Shown: positions 24,901 through 36,005, numbered from the stretch's first letter. The stretch: 64,000 bases of DNA from JAGNRR01 sp965230665 (GCA_965230665.1 CBDDLM010000005.1:25667-89666); one strand, 5' to 3'. The notes: generated by a model from the sequence alone, not told the origin. Made by a program: numbers and translations.

Positions 24901-27900
24901 CTGTTTGTGAATCATAATTCAATAACACTCTATGACCTAGCGCATTTGTCATATCACCCAAAGGCCCTGCTGACACCAATGCACCACCACCAACAGTTTT
25001 ATTCAAATAAAAATTGCTAATAATCAAATTACCAATTTCATCTGTTGAGGTTTCGAACTGATTAAAGCCACCATAAGTATCTGTCGTTACATGACCCAAT
25101 GGATCGGTTTCTGTTAACTGATTACCCAAGCGATCTACTGTCCAGGTGGTGGTATGTCCTAAAGCATTGGTACGTGTCAACTCATGACCCACAGCATCAT
25201 AGGTATGTAATGTGGTCTCTCCCTCAGCATTGGTTTGGGATAACACATCACCCCGGTCGTTATACACATAAGTTGTCGGATTACCATTACGGTCTTTAAT
25301 GGTTTCTACACGCCCACTGATATCATGGGTGTATTCAATACGATTACCATCGGCATCAATCGTGGCAATTAAACGGCCATCATTGTCATACTCATTACGG
25401 GCAACCTGAATACCCCGTGGATCAATAATGTTCTCCAAATAATGAGGCGGTAAATTCGGGTTGGTTAAATAAGTATAAGTCGTGCGATTACCCACCTGAT
25501 CGGTAAAGGCAATCAAATCACCATTGACATCGTATTCATAGGTTAACTCTGTGGCATCGGGTGCAATGACTTTAGTAATACGACCTGCTGCATCACGCAC
25601 AAAAGTCACACTCTCACCTGCCGAATGAATAATGCCATCTTCACCAAAGGTTAAGGTATTGCCACCTATCGGCTCTTTGATTTCTCGTATAGTGAAACCT
25701 TGATCAAGAATAAGCTCCCGACCTTCTGCTGTGGTTAATTTATAACGCTGCGGATTAATCGGCACACCTGGATTGGTTGGATCGGCCAGGCTGCCATTAA
25801 TCAAGCGCCCAAAGTTATTATCCAATGCTTCAAGTGTGGCACCATTGTCACTATCCACCGCTTCAAATACCAGATTAACATCTAATACAGCTACAGCCTG
25901 ATTACACTCTGGTGATGCCTTAGCAGCAAACTCCAACACCTCACCATCAGGTAGAGTCACTGTCACCTGATTTTTTCCTGCTGCCTGTACACAAAAATCA
26001 ACCAGAATGCCAAATGGTCCTGATGTAAACTGATTCAGCGCCCAACCAAAACCTGGCGTACGTGATTCATGTACACGCACATTCTGGTAGTCAACTGTCC
26101 AACCGAAACCAAAGTCCAAATTTTCATGACTGCGACGTGTATCATAGGTACGGATAATACTAATGGGTAAGCCAGCCATGGGGATATTTAAATCTTCAAA
26201 GGAGACTGAGAAATGACCCACTTTCATTTCACCATCCAGGGTGACTGTCACACTGTCTTCACTGATTTGTCCGTTGATATCGGTTGCTTGTAATATCAAT
26301 GTATATTGACCATTCAACATTAACGTCGGATCTAAAGTAGCGATAGTGTCATCCGTAAGATTGGTTGTGCCTTCAGTCAGTAATACAAATTCATCAGGCG
26401 GTGAGCTGGCTTCTTTGCGGAATAATCGCCAGTTAGTTAGGTTACTATCTGACACACTCACGGTAATGGGTGTCGGTGTTGTAATCACTGAATCTGTTAA
26501 TGGACTGGCAATACTTACCACAGGTGCCGGATCATTCGGATCTCGCACCCTGAAGATATCACTGATAACAAAGCTTTCAAATTGATCAACCACTGTTGCT
26601 TCAACAATATGCTCACCAATTCCTGAAGCTGTGATTTGTGCTTCGAAGTTACTGTCTAATGGGATGGGGTTGCCATCAAGGGTTGCTGTAACCGTAAACG
26701 GTGCAACTGCATTCATCGGCGTAACCGTGACAGACACAGTATCACCTTCATTGACAAACTCAGGTGTCACCACTAAGTCGGCTGACAAGACAGCCGTGTC
26801 AGATAATACCTGTAGGCTCCATCCCTGCTCGACAAAGCCCAGTGCATCAGCAACACGCACAGTCACAGGCACTGTTTGCTCACTTGTGGGTGTCCACTCA
26901 ATGAGACCATCATTGGAAATCGTCATACCGGTTGGTGCATCAACCAACTGATAACTCAAGGTATCACCATCGGCATCCGTTGCGACAAGCCGATACTGAT
27001 AGTTCTGATTGGCTTTCGTTATCGTATTTGGTGTACTGGTAATAACAGGAAGGTTGTTAGGTGAGGTACCTGTGTTATAGACATTAATTGAGAAAGACTG
27101 TGTAGAAAAACCACCTTGCCCATCTTCTACTCGAATGGCTATATCATGTGAACCTAATTGATTCACAACAGGCGTCCAGGTAATTTCTCCTGATTGACTA
27201 TCCACTTGCATTCCGGCTGGCGATTGAGTTAATAAATAAGTAATCGCATCACCATCACTATCCGTTGCATTTACATCATAACTATACTGCGTATCAACAA
27301 GCACACTACCAGTTGGCGTAGAGGTAATGATAGGAGGATTGTTAATAATAGAACCAATAACAGCCAAAATAAAATCCTGTTGAACCGTTTCACCACGTTC
27401 ATCTGTAACTAAAATACTGATCTGATGTGAACCTATATCTGAACCATAAACTTGCCAAATCAGTTCTCCAGAAAGTGAGTTGATACTCATTCCGTTTGGA
27501 GAGGTAATTAAACTGTATTGAAGTGCATCACCATCTGGATCATTTGCTATCACCTGATATTTATATTCAAAATCAACTGGTGTAACAGTTAAAGGTAAAG
27601 ATGTGATAACTGGTGCGTTATTTATCGTACTTCCAGTAACATGAATGAATATTCTATTTTGTTTGGATTTGCCTTCCAAATCAGAAGCACTGATTACTAT
27701 ACTATGAGAACCAATATCCATCACTTCGGGAGTCCATTTTAGTACTCCCGTTTCCGAATTTAAGGTTGCCCCTGAAAAACTGGAGTTTACAATAAAATAA
27801 TTAACATGATCATTTGTATTATTATCTGTAGCAATAATTTGGTGTTCAAGTGTATCCCCAAACTGTATAGATAAATCTGTTCTATCAATCACACTTGGAG

Positions 27901-30900
27901 CTTCTGAATCCTCTTTTATTGCTAAACCCCAAAATTCTGTATCTGTTAAATTATCTATATCAGTAACTTGTAAAATTATTGCCTCTGAACTTACCAAGTT
28001 ATTATTCACATTACACTCTTGAATACCAAGTGGTGGTTTTATTAATGCAAATATTTTTTCTCCAAAATTTGAAAAGTTTGATACTGTAACTGTTTGATCT
28101 GTTTTAACCTCTCCTGGATACAATTGTGGTAAAACTATTTCGGCTATTTTATTTTCAGATAGGGTAGAGTCATTTCTATACAGTTCAATAGTAGAACCTG
28201 CAGGTACAACTTGTGTTCCTCTATTCGCATATTCAATCAAAACCCTCCATCTATTTGTTTGAGGGAATGCCTGAATATGACTAATACTTAAATCTGCAAG
28301 ACTATCTGATGAAATCACATTGATTGCTTTTTCCGAAGTAAATCCTGTTCTTTCATTAACCGATAAGTTTTCAGTAAATAAATTAGTATCAACAGAATTT
28401 AAAGTTTGCCCAATAAAAGAGTAGTTATTTGAAGCAGATAACCAACTACCAGATATTGACTCAAACACATTGACATGATTTCTAGAAGTGGCAATAATTT
28501 CTCCTTGACCATCAGAATCAACATCAACAAAAATTGGAACAGCCTGACTTACAGGAATATAACCATGATTTAATATTTTTTTGCTTAACTCACCAGTTGC
28601 AGCATTAACAATTTCTAAACCATCACCTGCTGGTGAGTAACTTAGAAAATCCCACTGCCCATCTCCATCAACATCTGCAACCGTTGCACCAAAATAAGGT
28701 GATGTACTTAAATTGTTTTTCCAAATAACTTGACCATTTTTATCATACAGCGTTCTTTCACTTGGCAAATAAATATCATTTACGCCATCATTATTAAAGT
28801 CACCTAATATCACCTGACCTCTTGTAGTGGCTCTAATATGCCAAATCTCACTGAAATCATCATCAAGTAACCTTAAAAAAACTCTAGAACCATTTTCAAC
28901 CATAACCATAACAATTTCTAATTCTTGGTCAGCATCAAAGTTGGCGTATGAAAAATAACTATTAATAACATAAGAATTAGGTGTTACTTTATCAATTTCA
29001 GATAAAAGATTTCCTTGATAATCTCTTACTTGATCAAGAAATAAAATTTCTTTGAATCCATCCGAATTACTGTCCATAACCGTCGGCATAGCATATGCAT
29101 TTTGTTGAGCAATATTTGCTAAAGGAAAACTCCACAATAAATCTCCATTTGAATCAAACACTGAAGAGCCAATTAATAACTCACTATCTCCATCATTATC
29201 TATATCCATAGGATATATAGCATTATATTGTATAAAACTAATATTGCCATCATAAATCGGCACACTACTCTTCCATCTGATAGTTCCATCTGAATTCAAT
29301 GCAACCAGTAAGTTGGTTGTATTTTCAACATAAACAAACTCAGAAGATGTATCATTATCAAGATTCGTTAACGTACCAATTATGGTTGTCGATGGATTCA
29401 AATCTGTTCTTTTCCATACACGTTTACCAGTAATAGCATCTAAAGCTGTTATATCTCTAGCGTTACTTATGCCAACTAAAAACCGCCTATCATTTTCATC
29501 CAAAGCACCATCAAAATTACTATCATATAATGGTCCAAGTAACGGTTGTATCATGCGATCTGTAGAATTTAACCATTTTGTTGAAACTTTTAAGTTATTT
29601 AAAGTACCTGTTGAATTAACACAATTGGGATCAAACCCTGCAATTGTACCCGGATTAGTTGTATTGACAGGATCCCATAAGACCACACCTGTTTTTGCAT
29701 CAACATTAAAGCCTGAAGGTGCATCGATAAGACTAAATGTTAATTCATCAACTTCATTGTCTTCTGCTGCGGAAAATTTAGAAAAACTAAATGTCTTATC
29801 TTGTAATGCTATCGGTAAAGCACGATGTCCAATTCTAGGCGCAGATGGGGAAATATCAGCAACAATTGTATAGGATTGAATATCATAATTACCCAATTGA
29901 TCATGCACCTGTAAAATCACCTGGAAGCTATCCCCTTTGATTCCAGTAGGCACTTGCCAAGATACCATTCCAGTACCAGTATCAATTGACAATCCCTCTG
30001 GACCTTTAAATAAACGATATTCAACTACCGCACTAGAATCCGCAACAATAGATGTTTGGTATTGGTACAAACTACCTTGAATTGCTCTTATAACAGGAGA
30101 GGAAGTGAATTTTGGAGATATATAAGAATTATCAACTGTCAACATAAATGTTTGGATGTCTGACAGCCCTCCAATATCTGTAACAGAAATGGATACTGTA
30201 TGATCGCCACTTTGATTAACATTAGGAACAAAATGAATCAATCCTGTTAGTTGATCTATGCTCATCCCTGGAGGTGCTTGCACCAGCTTATACTCCAAAG
30301 CGTCACCTATATCAGGATCCTGTGCTATCACTGGATAAGAATATATCGTATTGACTGATGTTTGATTTATAGCTGATGAAGTAATACTTGGGGTAGAATT
30401 AACATTACTAATATTTATTCCGAAAGTTTGTGTGTCACTTAACCCCGAGGTATCTGTAGCCGATACTGTAAACGTAGGTATGACTAAACTGTTATTTACT
30501 GTGTTACATTCTGTGATTGTTTGATCTTGAATTGTAGCGTTTGCAGATAAATTATGTTGTATGTCTGATACACTGTATATAGTTCGATTTTCTTGTTGAC
30601 CGACCAACAACATAGGTAACTCAAAACTAAAAATATTATTTCCCCCATCATTAATATTAACAATAATGGGTGAATTAATATCCACTAAGCCTCTGTTTTT
30701 AATAGATACGGTTATTTCATTATCTAAATGTTGTAAATGAGTAATAGCCAGATCTGGTTGAAACTTAGATTGAAAGTGACTACGTATTTCATTAACCTTA
30801 ATATTAACAAAAGCATTAGAAAAAGATTGTGCATCAACACCACCATTTCTAAGTACATTCAAGTTCCATGCTGCTCCATCTAACTCTAATGCTAAATCTA

Positions 30901-33900
30901 TATAATCCTGTTCAGTTGTCCCTTCTTCATCTATAACTTGTACATTATCACAAAAAGTGAAACCACCATTGCCATCAGCAACAAAGCCAATATTGTTTTG
31001 CCCCATACCTAAAGCTTGGGTAACACCATCTCCACACTGAAATGTTGCATTCACAACAACATTTAAAATAATATTTTTTTCTTTTAAATCTGTTCGGATA
31101 CTTTCAAAATTAATTGAAGGATCAGTATTATCTCTATCCTCATCTGTGATTAAGATCATGTTTTTTGAAGTGTTGTTATTTATTGGGTAGTTCAAAGCAA
31201 ACTTAAGACCAGCCCATCCATCCTCTGTTCCTCCATTCAATTTTAAATTAGAAGTAGAGTCAACAAACTCATCAGAACTACCAAAAGCATGTCCTGCAAC
31301 TCCAACATCAATTTGACGAGGAATAATATTCGCATCACCAAAACCAACCAATCCAAAAGTATTTTTATTCTGAATATCACCAATATTATTTGATCGCAAA
31401 TGTGCATCAAGTAATGGAATTAGTTCACCAACCCATCTATGTTCTCCAGACATTGAGCCTGACTCATCAATGACTACTATCACTTCTGCAAAAGGATTTG
31501 GATTAACCGTTACTAACTGAGAAACAGCACAATAGGGATTATCTAAATTAATATACCCAGTGTAATTTGATAAAGGTGTCCATTGAATAACTCCTGATAA
31601 ACTATCAATGGTAGCACTTTGAGGAGCGTTATCAAAAGTATAAGTAATAACATCGTTTATATTAGGATCGGTTGCTTCAACATCATAAAAATAAGCATCA
31701 TCTTCATTGACTGATATCACAGGTGCACTGGTGATGACTGGAGGTTGATTCTTGGCACTTACTCTAATTGTAAATGTTTGCTCTGTCGAAGCTCCTGACA
31801 AATCAGTTGCACGAACCGTCACAGAGAAATCACCAACTTGCATGCTACCAGGTGTCCAAGAAATTAACCCTGTTAACGAATTAACCCGCATACCATCTGG
31901 TGCATTCGTTAGTTCATAGTTAGCTGCATCTCCCAAATTAGAGTCAATAATTGTGACCTGATATTGATATACACTTTCACTTTCTGCAGTGGTTATTTCT
32001 GTACTATTAATTATTGGAGCTTGATTGATTTGTGATACACCTACTGTAAAGCTTTGTGTATCAGATAAACCTTCCGGATCTTCTGCTTTCACAAGCACAT
32101 GAGCAACACGAACATCGTTATTATTTTCCAAACACTCACTAACCTGTTGCGTAGTATCAACCCTTGCCAAAATATCTCCACTTAGAGAACCCAAAGGAAT
32201 GTTATTTAAAACTAGTGTTTGTTGTTCATTACTGGTTAACGAATTAATAATTATTGAACCTAATAATGTTTCTATTAAGTTCGTATCAATCGTAAAAAAC
32301 TCAACAACTATGCCATCTGGAGTAGAAGCCAAACCACGATTCTTGACATCAACATTAATTGTATAACTACCATCACTCATCCTTACTGCTCTTAATCCTG
32401 ATAAGGTTAAATCTGCTAAATCAAGTGAATGTCGATCAGGAAAACTATTTAACCGGAAGGTATTATGCGTTTGCCAACTGTTAAGAGGAAATTGTGGAAT
32501 ACTACCATCATCATTAACGTTATGAATTGAGTAGGCATGTTGGTTCCATATTTTTCTTGTATCAACCCATTGATTATTTACATCTTCAAAAACACGAATA
32601 CCATTATTTAAAATAACCTGATTAGCTCTATGAATATTTGCACTAATCACTATATCAGCATGTTTATCATTATCAATATCAGCAATTACCGGAAACTCCC
32701 TCCAAGTTCCAGATGTATTGGGTGTACTGAATATAACATTTCCACTTTCTCCATCATAAACCCTTAATGTTGTTTCATCTGCATAAACTATTTCAACTCG
32801 ACCATCGCCATTAAAGTCAAATACAGAAGAACCTGTCGTCGATGAGGAAATATCTTGAACTGGTGTTTGCCATAATATGGAACCATCATGATTTAAAACT
32901 ATATAAATACTCAAGCCTGCAATACCAATTTCCGGCAAACCATCGCCATCAACATCAGCAATAGTTGGAGGTCCTCCGTTACCCAATTCAGGAATATTGT
33001 TTAGTTTCCACAAAACATTACCTTGATTATTAAGCAGACTTACTATACCTCTGCTTATATGAATCATTTCTGGATTCTCATCTCCAGCAATATTCGCAAT
33101 AGCTGTTAATCCATCACCCACCTCTGTATTTTCCCAAAGTATATTACCGTCTTTATCATATACAGAAGCTCCAACAATAACCTCTAAACCATTAATCTCG
33201 GGAATAAAATCAATTGCATATGAAGAAGAACCATTAAAATCAAGGTTGGAATGATTTCTTGCAACAAAACTTCCCTGACCTATCCATTTTATACTTCCAT
33301 CATTGTTAACGACTGTCTTTGCATAAATAATTTCTGGAGTACCATCTCGATCTAAATCTGCAATTGCTGGAGCACCCCAATTATTTGGTGTTAATGGAAA
33401 AGATTCCCTGTTATTTTGCCATAAAAGAGAACCATCATGATTGAAAGCAATGAGTCCACCTGAACTCTTTACACCAATAATTTCTATTAAACCATCAAGA
33501 TCAATATCACCAACAGCTAAATTAGAAACACTACCTAAACGATAATCAGTGCTCTCTATAGTCAATATCTCAGTACCATCGGAACCACTAAGAATACGTA
33601 GTACACCATTATTAAACTGCCCATTAATATAAGAAATAAATATAACATCTGGAATATCATCTTCATTAATCACTCCATCATTATTATCATCATTTGTTTG
33701 GGCAATTGCAGGAGACATCGCCACTTGATCGTAAGTTGATAAAATACTACTACCTGTCCACTCCCATTTGATTTTCGGTTCAAAACTATTAATATCAGGC
33801 GAGACAAGCCTACACTGAGTGTTTAATAATTGATTACTTTCAACATAATCAGGGTGTGTTAGCCAATCAATCAAACCTGTTGCTGAATCTATTGTCATAC

Positions 33901-35737
33901 CAGAAGGTGCTGCAGCCAAGGCATAGGTCAATACATCACCATCAGGATCTGATGCTTCAACATCATAAAAATAAGCATCATCTTCATTGACTGATATCAC
34001 AGGTGTACTGGTGATAACAGGTGGTTGATTTTCTGGCTCCACTTCTACAGTCACCGTCGCTTCATTAGAATCCACAAAACCATCATTCGCAATAAACTTA
34101 AAGGTATCTGTGCCTGTAAAGCCACTATTGGGCGTATAAGTGACATCCGGTGCTGTACCACTTAAGGTTCCATTGGCAGGTCCCTGTGTGACTTGATAAG
34201 TTAATACATTGTTATCCAAATCATTGGCTGTTAATTGAATAGCAACTGCAATATTAGAAGGTGTATTGACAGTTTGTATATCAGCCTGTGGTGGACGATT
34301 GGGTGCTGACAAATTAATGTTGATATTCGCAACGGCTGAATCCAATACCCCATCATTGGCTATAAATGTAAAAGTATCCGTTCCCACAAAATCATCTTGT
34401 GGTGTGTAAGTGATATTAGGTGGTGTGCCGGATAATGTGCCACTGGATGGCTGTGCAACAATAGAATAAGTGAGTACATCGCCATCAATATCACTGCCTG
34501 TTAATGTTATGGATAACGTTTCTGTATTCAATATGGAAAAGGTTTGTAGATTAGCAACCGGCGCATCATTGACGGGATTCACGGCGATAGCAATCGTGGC
34601 GACATTGGAATCGACACTACCATCATTGGCTGTAAACGTAAAACTGTCACTGCCATTAAAATTCGTATTCGGTGTATAAGTTAAGTTAGGTGCTGTACCA
34701 CTCAAAGTTCCATTTTGGGGTTGGGCCGTTACAGCATAAGTTAACGCATCGCCATCCACATCACTCCCTGTTAATACAATCGATAAAGATTCATCTTCAT
34801 TAACCGATACACTTTGGGCATCGGCAACTGGCGCATCATTGAGAGGATTCACTGTGATAGCAATCGTGGCGACATTAGAATCGACACCGCCATCATTGGC
34901 TGTAAACGTAAAACTGTCACTGCCATTAAAATTCGTATTCGGTGTATAAGTTAAGTTAGGTGCTGTGCCACTGAGGGTTCCATTCTGGGGTTGGGCGGTT
35001 ACAGCATAAGTTAACGCATCGCCATCCACATCATTCGCTGTTAATACAATCGATAAAGATTCACCTTCATTCGTTGCAATACTTTGATTATCCGCTATTG
35101 GTGCCTCATTGGTATTAGCCGGTAAAACTTCTATCGTCACCGTTGCCATACCAGCATCCCACCCTGATTCATTATTCGCAAAAAATACAAATTCATCAGT
35201 TCCTACAAAATCTGGATTCGGGGTATAAATTAAATGGGGTGCGGTACCCGTTAAGGTTCCATGCTGTGGATCTGATACATATTCATAAGTGATCTCTTCT
35301 CCTTCTGGATCAGTCACTATCAGCTCAATATTTACCGATGTGTTTTGATTCACCTGTATATTCAAATCTTCAGCAACTGGCGATAAATCGATTGGCTCAA
35401 TCACATTAATCGTCACAACCGCTGTATTCGAACTTCCATGTCCATTTTTAGCAATATAACTAAAACTATCTGTGCCTATAAAACCTGAGTTTGGAAAGTA
35501 AATGGCTTGCTTTGTGCTGACACTGAGTATGACTGAACCATTTTGAGGTTGTGACACAATCTCATAGGTTAAAGCTAATCCCTGGGGATCAGTTGCCTTA
35601 AGCCAGATCCCAACATGGATATCATTCTCAACTTCTGCTTGCAGGTTTTCTGCAACAGGAGGCTGAATTGTTTGTGCAAACAAATTGGAAAAAGAAAAGA
35701 CACAGAAAAATAAACACAATGAAAAATATCGAGTCAT
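21929..35737 (-). CDS. Giant secreted RHS/YD-repeat polymorphic toxin (4602 aa)
   Basis: Order of parts: signal peptide (MTRYFSLCLFFCVFSFSN); cadherin-like Ig repeats (about 25-620), two of which are near-identical 270-bp tandem copies; an FG-GAP/VCBS-type propeller (660-1080); a VWA domain with the MIDAS motif VIVVIDESGSMSG (1405-1620); more Ig-like repeats; a second FG-GAP propeller (2045-2435); Ig repeats to about 3150; DUF6531 region GHFSVSFEDLNIPMAGLP (about 3176); YD/RHS repeats (3350-4380); RHS core end YYNQATGRFTQMDTWMG and DPVNMIDPTG (to about 4425); and a variable tip (4435-4602). The tip has GSVGIDVEIRD and VLAFDLKTGRG, a PD-(D/E)xK-like nuclease pattern. Two small acidic genes behind it are likely immunity genes. 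Adhesive domains suggest surface display and contact-dependent delivery. Confidence 0.9.
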   Translation of the reverse strand: MTRYFSLCLFFCVFSFSNLFAQTIQPPVAENLQAEVENDIHVGIWLKATDPQGLALTYEIVSQPQNGSVILSVSTKQAIYFPNSGFIGTDSFSYIAKNGHGSSNTAVVTINVIEPIDLSPVAEDLNIQVNQNTSVNIELIVTDPEGEEITYEYVSDPQHGTLTGTAPHLIYTPNPDFVGTDEFVFFANNESGWDAGMATVTIEVLPANTNEAPIADNQSIATNEGESLSIVLTANDVDGDALTYAVTAQPQNGTLSGTAPNLTYTPNTNFNGSDSFTFTANDGGVDSNVATIAITVNPLNDAPVADAQSVSVNEDESLSIVLTGSDVDGDALTYAVTAQPQNGTLSGTAPNLTYTPNTNFNGSDSFTFTANDGSVDSNVATIAIAVNPVNDAPVANLQTFSILNTETLSITLTGSDIDGDVLTYSIVAQPSSGTLSGTPPNITYTPQDDFVGTDTFTFIANDGVLDSAVANININLSAPNRPPQADIQTVNTPSNIAVAIQLTANDLDNNVLTYQVTQGPANGTLSGTAPDVTYTPNSGFTGTDTFKFIANDGFVDSNEATVTVEVEPENQPPVITSTPVISVNEDDAYFYDVEASDPDGDVLTYALAAAPSGMTIDSATGLIDWLTHPDYVESNQLLNTQCRLVSPDINSFEPKIKWEWTGSSILSTYDQVAMSPAIAQTNDDNNDGVINEDDIPDVIFISYINGQFNNGVLRILSGSDGTEILTIESTDYRLGSVSNLAVGDIDLDGLIEIIGVKSSGGLIAFNHDGSLLWQNNRESFPLTPNNWGAPAIADLDRDGTPEIIYAKTVVNNDGSIKWIGQGSFVARNHSNLDFNGSSSYAIDFIPEINGLEVIVGASVYDKDGNILWENTEVGDGLTAIANIAGDENPEMIHISRGIVSLLNNQGNVLWKLNNIPELGNGGPPTIADVDGDGLPEIGIAGLSIYIVLNHDGSILWQTPVQDISSSTTGSSVFDFNGDGRVEIVYADETTLRVYDGESGNVIFSTPNTSGTWREFPVIADIDNDKHADIVISANIHRANQVILNNGIRVFEDVNNQWVDTRKIWNQHAYSIHNVNDDGSIPQFPLNSWQTHNTFRLNSFPDRHSLDLADLTLSGLRAVRMSDGSYTINVDVKNRGLASTPDGIVVEFFTIDTNLIETLLGSIIINSLTSNEQQTLVLNNIPLGSLSGDILARVDTTQQVSECLENNNDVRVAHVLVKAEDPEGLSDTQSFTVGVSQINQAPIINSTEITTAESESVYQYQVTIIDSNLGDAANYELTNAPDGMRVNSLTGLISWTPGSMQVGDFSVTVRATDLSGASTEQTFTIRVSAKNQPPVITSAPVISVNEDDAYFYDVEATDPNINDVITYTFDNAPQSATIDSLSGVIQWTPLSNYTGYINLDNPYCAVSQLVTVNPNPFAEVIVVIDESGSMSGEHRWVGELIPLLDAHLRSNNIGDIQNKNTFGLVGFGDANIIPRQIDVGVAGHAFGSSDEFVDSTSNLKLNGGTEDGWAGLKFALNYPINNNTSKNMILITDEDRDNTDPSINFESIRTDLKEKNIILNVVVNATFQCGDGVTQALGMGQNNIGFVADGNGGFTFCDNVQVIDEEGTTEQDYIDLALELDGAAWNLNVLRNGGVDAQSFSNAFVNIKVNEIRSHFQSKFQPDLAITHLQHLDNEITVSIKNRGLVDINSPIIVNINDGGNNIFSFELPMLLVGQQENRTIYSVSDIQHNLSANATIQDQTITECNTVNNSLVIPTFTVSATDTSGLSDTQTFGINISNVNSTPSITSSAINQTSVNTIYSYPVIAQDPDIGDALEYKLVQAPPGMSIDQLTGLIHFVPNVNQSGDHTVSISVTDIGGLSDIQTFMLTVDNSYISPKFTSSPVIRAIQGSLYQYQTSIVADSSAVVEYRLFKGPEGLSIDTGTGMVSWQVPTGIKGDSFQVILQVHDQLGNYDIQSYTIVADISPSAPRIGHRALPIALQDKTFSFSKFSAAEDNEVDELTFSLIDAPSGFNVDAKTGVVLWDPVNTTNPGTIAGFDPNCVNSTGTLNNLKVSTKWLNSTDRMIQPLLGPLYDSNFDGALDENDRRFLVGISNARDITALDAITGKRVWKRTDLNPSTTIIGTLTNLDNDTSSEFVYVENTTNLLVALNSDGTIRWKSSVPIYDGNISFIQYNAIYPMDIDNDGDSELLIGSSVFDSNGDLLWSFPLANIAQQNAYAMPTVMDSNSDGFKEILFLDQVRDYQGNLLSEIDKVTPNSYVINSYFSYANFDADQELEIVMVMVENGSRVFLRLLDDDFSEIWHIRATTRGQVILGDFNNDGVNDIYLPSERTLYDKNGQVIWKNNLSTSPYFGATVADVDGDGQWDFLSYSPAGDGLEIVNAATGELSKKILNHGYIPVSQAVPIFVDVDSDGQGEIIATSRNHVNVFESISGSWLSASNNYSFIGQTLNSVDTNLFTENLSVNERTGFTSEKAINVISSDSLADLSISHIQAFPQTNRWRVLIEYANRGTQVVPAGSTIELYRNDSTLSENKIAEIVLPQLYPGEVKTDQTVTVSNFSNFGEKIFALIKPPLGIQECNVNNNLVSSEAIILQVTDIDNLTDTEFWGLAIKEDSEAPSVIDRTDLSIQFGDTLEHQIIATDNNTNDHVNYFIVNSSFSGATLNSETGVLKWTPEVMDIGSHSIVISASDLEGKSKQNRIFIHVTGSTINNAPVITSLPLTVTPVDFEYKYQVIANDPDGDALQYSLITSPNGMSINSLSGELIWQVYGSDIGSHQISILVTDERGETVQQDFILAVIGSIINNPPIITSTPTGSVLVDTQYSYDVNATDSDGDAITYLLTQSPAGMQVDSQSGEITWTPVVNQLGSHDIAIRVEDGQGGFSTQSFSINVYNTGTSPNNLPVITSTPNTITKANQNYQYRLVATDADGDTLSYQLVDAPTGMTISNDGLIEWTPTSEQTVPVTVRVADALGFVEQGWSLQVLSDTAVLSADLVVTPEFVNEGDTVSVTVTPMNAVAPFTVTATLDGNPIPLDSNFEAQITASGIGEHIVEATVVDQFESFVISDIFRVRDPNDPAPVVSIASPLTDSVITTPTPITVSVSDSNLTNWRLFRKEASSPPDEFVLLTEGTTNLTDDTIATLDPTLMLNGQYTLILQATDINGQISEDSVTVTLDGEMKVGHFSVSFEDLNIPMAGLPISIIRTYDTRRSHENLDFGFGWTVDYQNVRVHESRTPGFGWALNQFTSGPFGILVDFCVQAAGKNQVTVTLPDGEVLEFAAKASPECNQAVAVLDVNLVFEAVDSDNGATLEALDNNFGRLINGSLADPTNPGVPINPQRYKLTTAEGRELILDQGFTIREIKEPIGGNTLTFGEDGIIHSAGESVTFVRDAAGRITKVIAPDATELTYEYDVNGDLIAFTDQVGNRTTYTYLTNPNLPPHYLENIIDPRGIQVARNEYDNDGRLIATIDADGNRIEYTHDISGRVETIKDRNGNPTTYVYNDRGDVLSQTNAEGETTLHTYDAVGHELTRTNALGHTTTWTVDRLGNQLTETDPLGHVTTDTYGGFNQFETSTDEIGNLIISNFYLNKTVGGGALVSAGPLGDMTNALGHRVLLNYDSQTGELSRITDAEGQITINEYNSKGFQTAMIDAEGVRTDYVVDDMGRRLSETTTRTDSQGNLQTETTSFVYDAKGRLTQTTDAEGNITRTEYNGIDKESAVIDALGRRTEMEYDARGNLVLTRYPDGTTETMVYDAENNLIQETDRLGRVTKMVYDKANRLVETILPDNTPSDDTDNPRMSTEYDVAGRVIAEIDERNLRTEYGYDAADRVTLVRDALGQETQSEYDPRGLRTAMVDARGHRMQFIFDAKSRLVETIYPDITLKTLSTYDKVDRKIAETDMAGVETRYEYDKLGRLIKVIDALNQETSFTYDEQGNKLTQTDAEGRTTRWSYDNLGRVLTRTLPLSQVESFTYDAVGNMLTKTDFNGDVTTYTYDVNDRMVRIDYGKDNSFETFTYDAVGNRLSATSSQGSWTYVYDERNRLIEETKPSGEVLAYQYDANSNKTQLTIRYANGNIRTESMTYDVLNRLETVTDADGRITRYTYDAVGNRSQVEHSNGNKTDYVYDSLNRLTQIQEKRADDSVYQQFDYSLHPTGRRTQITELNGRTSSYTYDNLYRLTGESIVDSLNGDHTASYQYDKVGNRTFSTINGVSTAYTYDANDRLTQAGGEIYTYDAMGNTLTKSMDADLTTYTYNAKQQLTTAEITQGGTTTNASYQYNIDGIRNQKTDNGTVTHFLIDTNQQYAQVVAESDATQQIQVEYLFGDDLLSQKRNNSVFHYHYDGLGSTRLLSDTSGIVTDNYYYDAFGSLLAQFGSTENAYLYTGEQFDSTLDQYYLRARYYNQATGRFTQMDTWMGRNFDPVTLHKYLYANVDPVNMIDPTGNISLAGIGASLRINAERAVSATAAGKAIISRALTGAGKEAFGIIGEEIIALAKEALLNVLIQELAGPGFKNAGAKGTAAHKEFERLIENINEKYKKYGYTIHAEIFRDSSSKAEVRRRAKGSVGIDVEIRDRTGKAVLAFDLKTGRGTSRKKNRKLQAVFNADIIEIFVSKKK

Positions 35738-35944
35738 ACCATTACCTAACCGAAATGAATAAAAATTAAGTCAATTTATGGGATGTTTATCCAGACAATA
35801 AAACCTGCCAATAACCTTATGACACTATCACTTTCATAAATTATCAGCTTTTCTCTGCTTTACCGCTTGATTAGTCCAAACTAGCTTGGTTTAACACCCT
35901 ACAAAATACGTCATTGACCATTATGTTGAATATAACGAAACTGC

Positions 35945-35972
35945 ATTATATCCATATTATATATAATTGCAA
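35945..35972 (-). promoter_or_regulatory. Candidate sigma70 promoter of the giant RHS gene
   Basis: On the minus strand TTGCAA (35967-35972) and TATAAT (35945-35950) are separated by 16 bases. Transcription would start near 35938 and leave a leader of about 200 bases before the ATG at 35737. Confidence 0.45.
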
Positions 35973-36005
35973 CCGATAAAAAATAAGTGTTGTAAGTAGA
36001 AAAAT

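Noticed and set aside
26346..29873. Several plus-strand frames of 60-160 codons opposite the giant RHS gene
   Set aside because: They are antisense to a long, clearly coding gene with domain structure. Their composition is a mirror of the RHS and Ig repeats.
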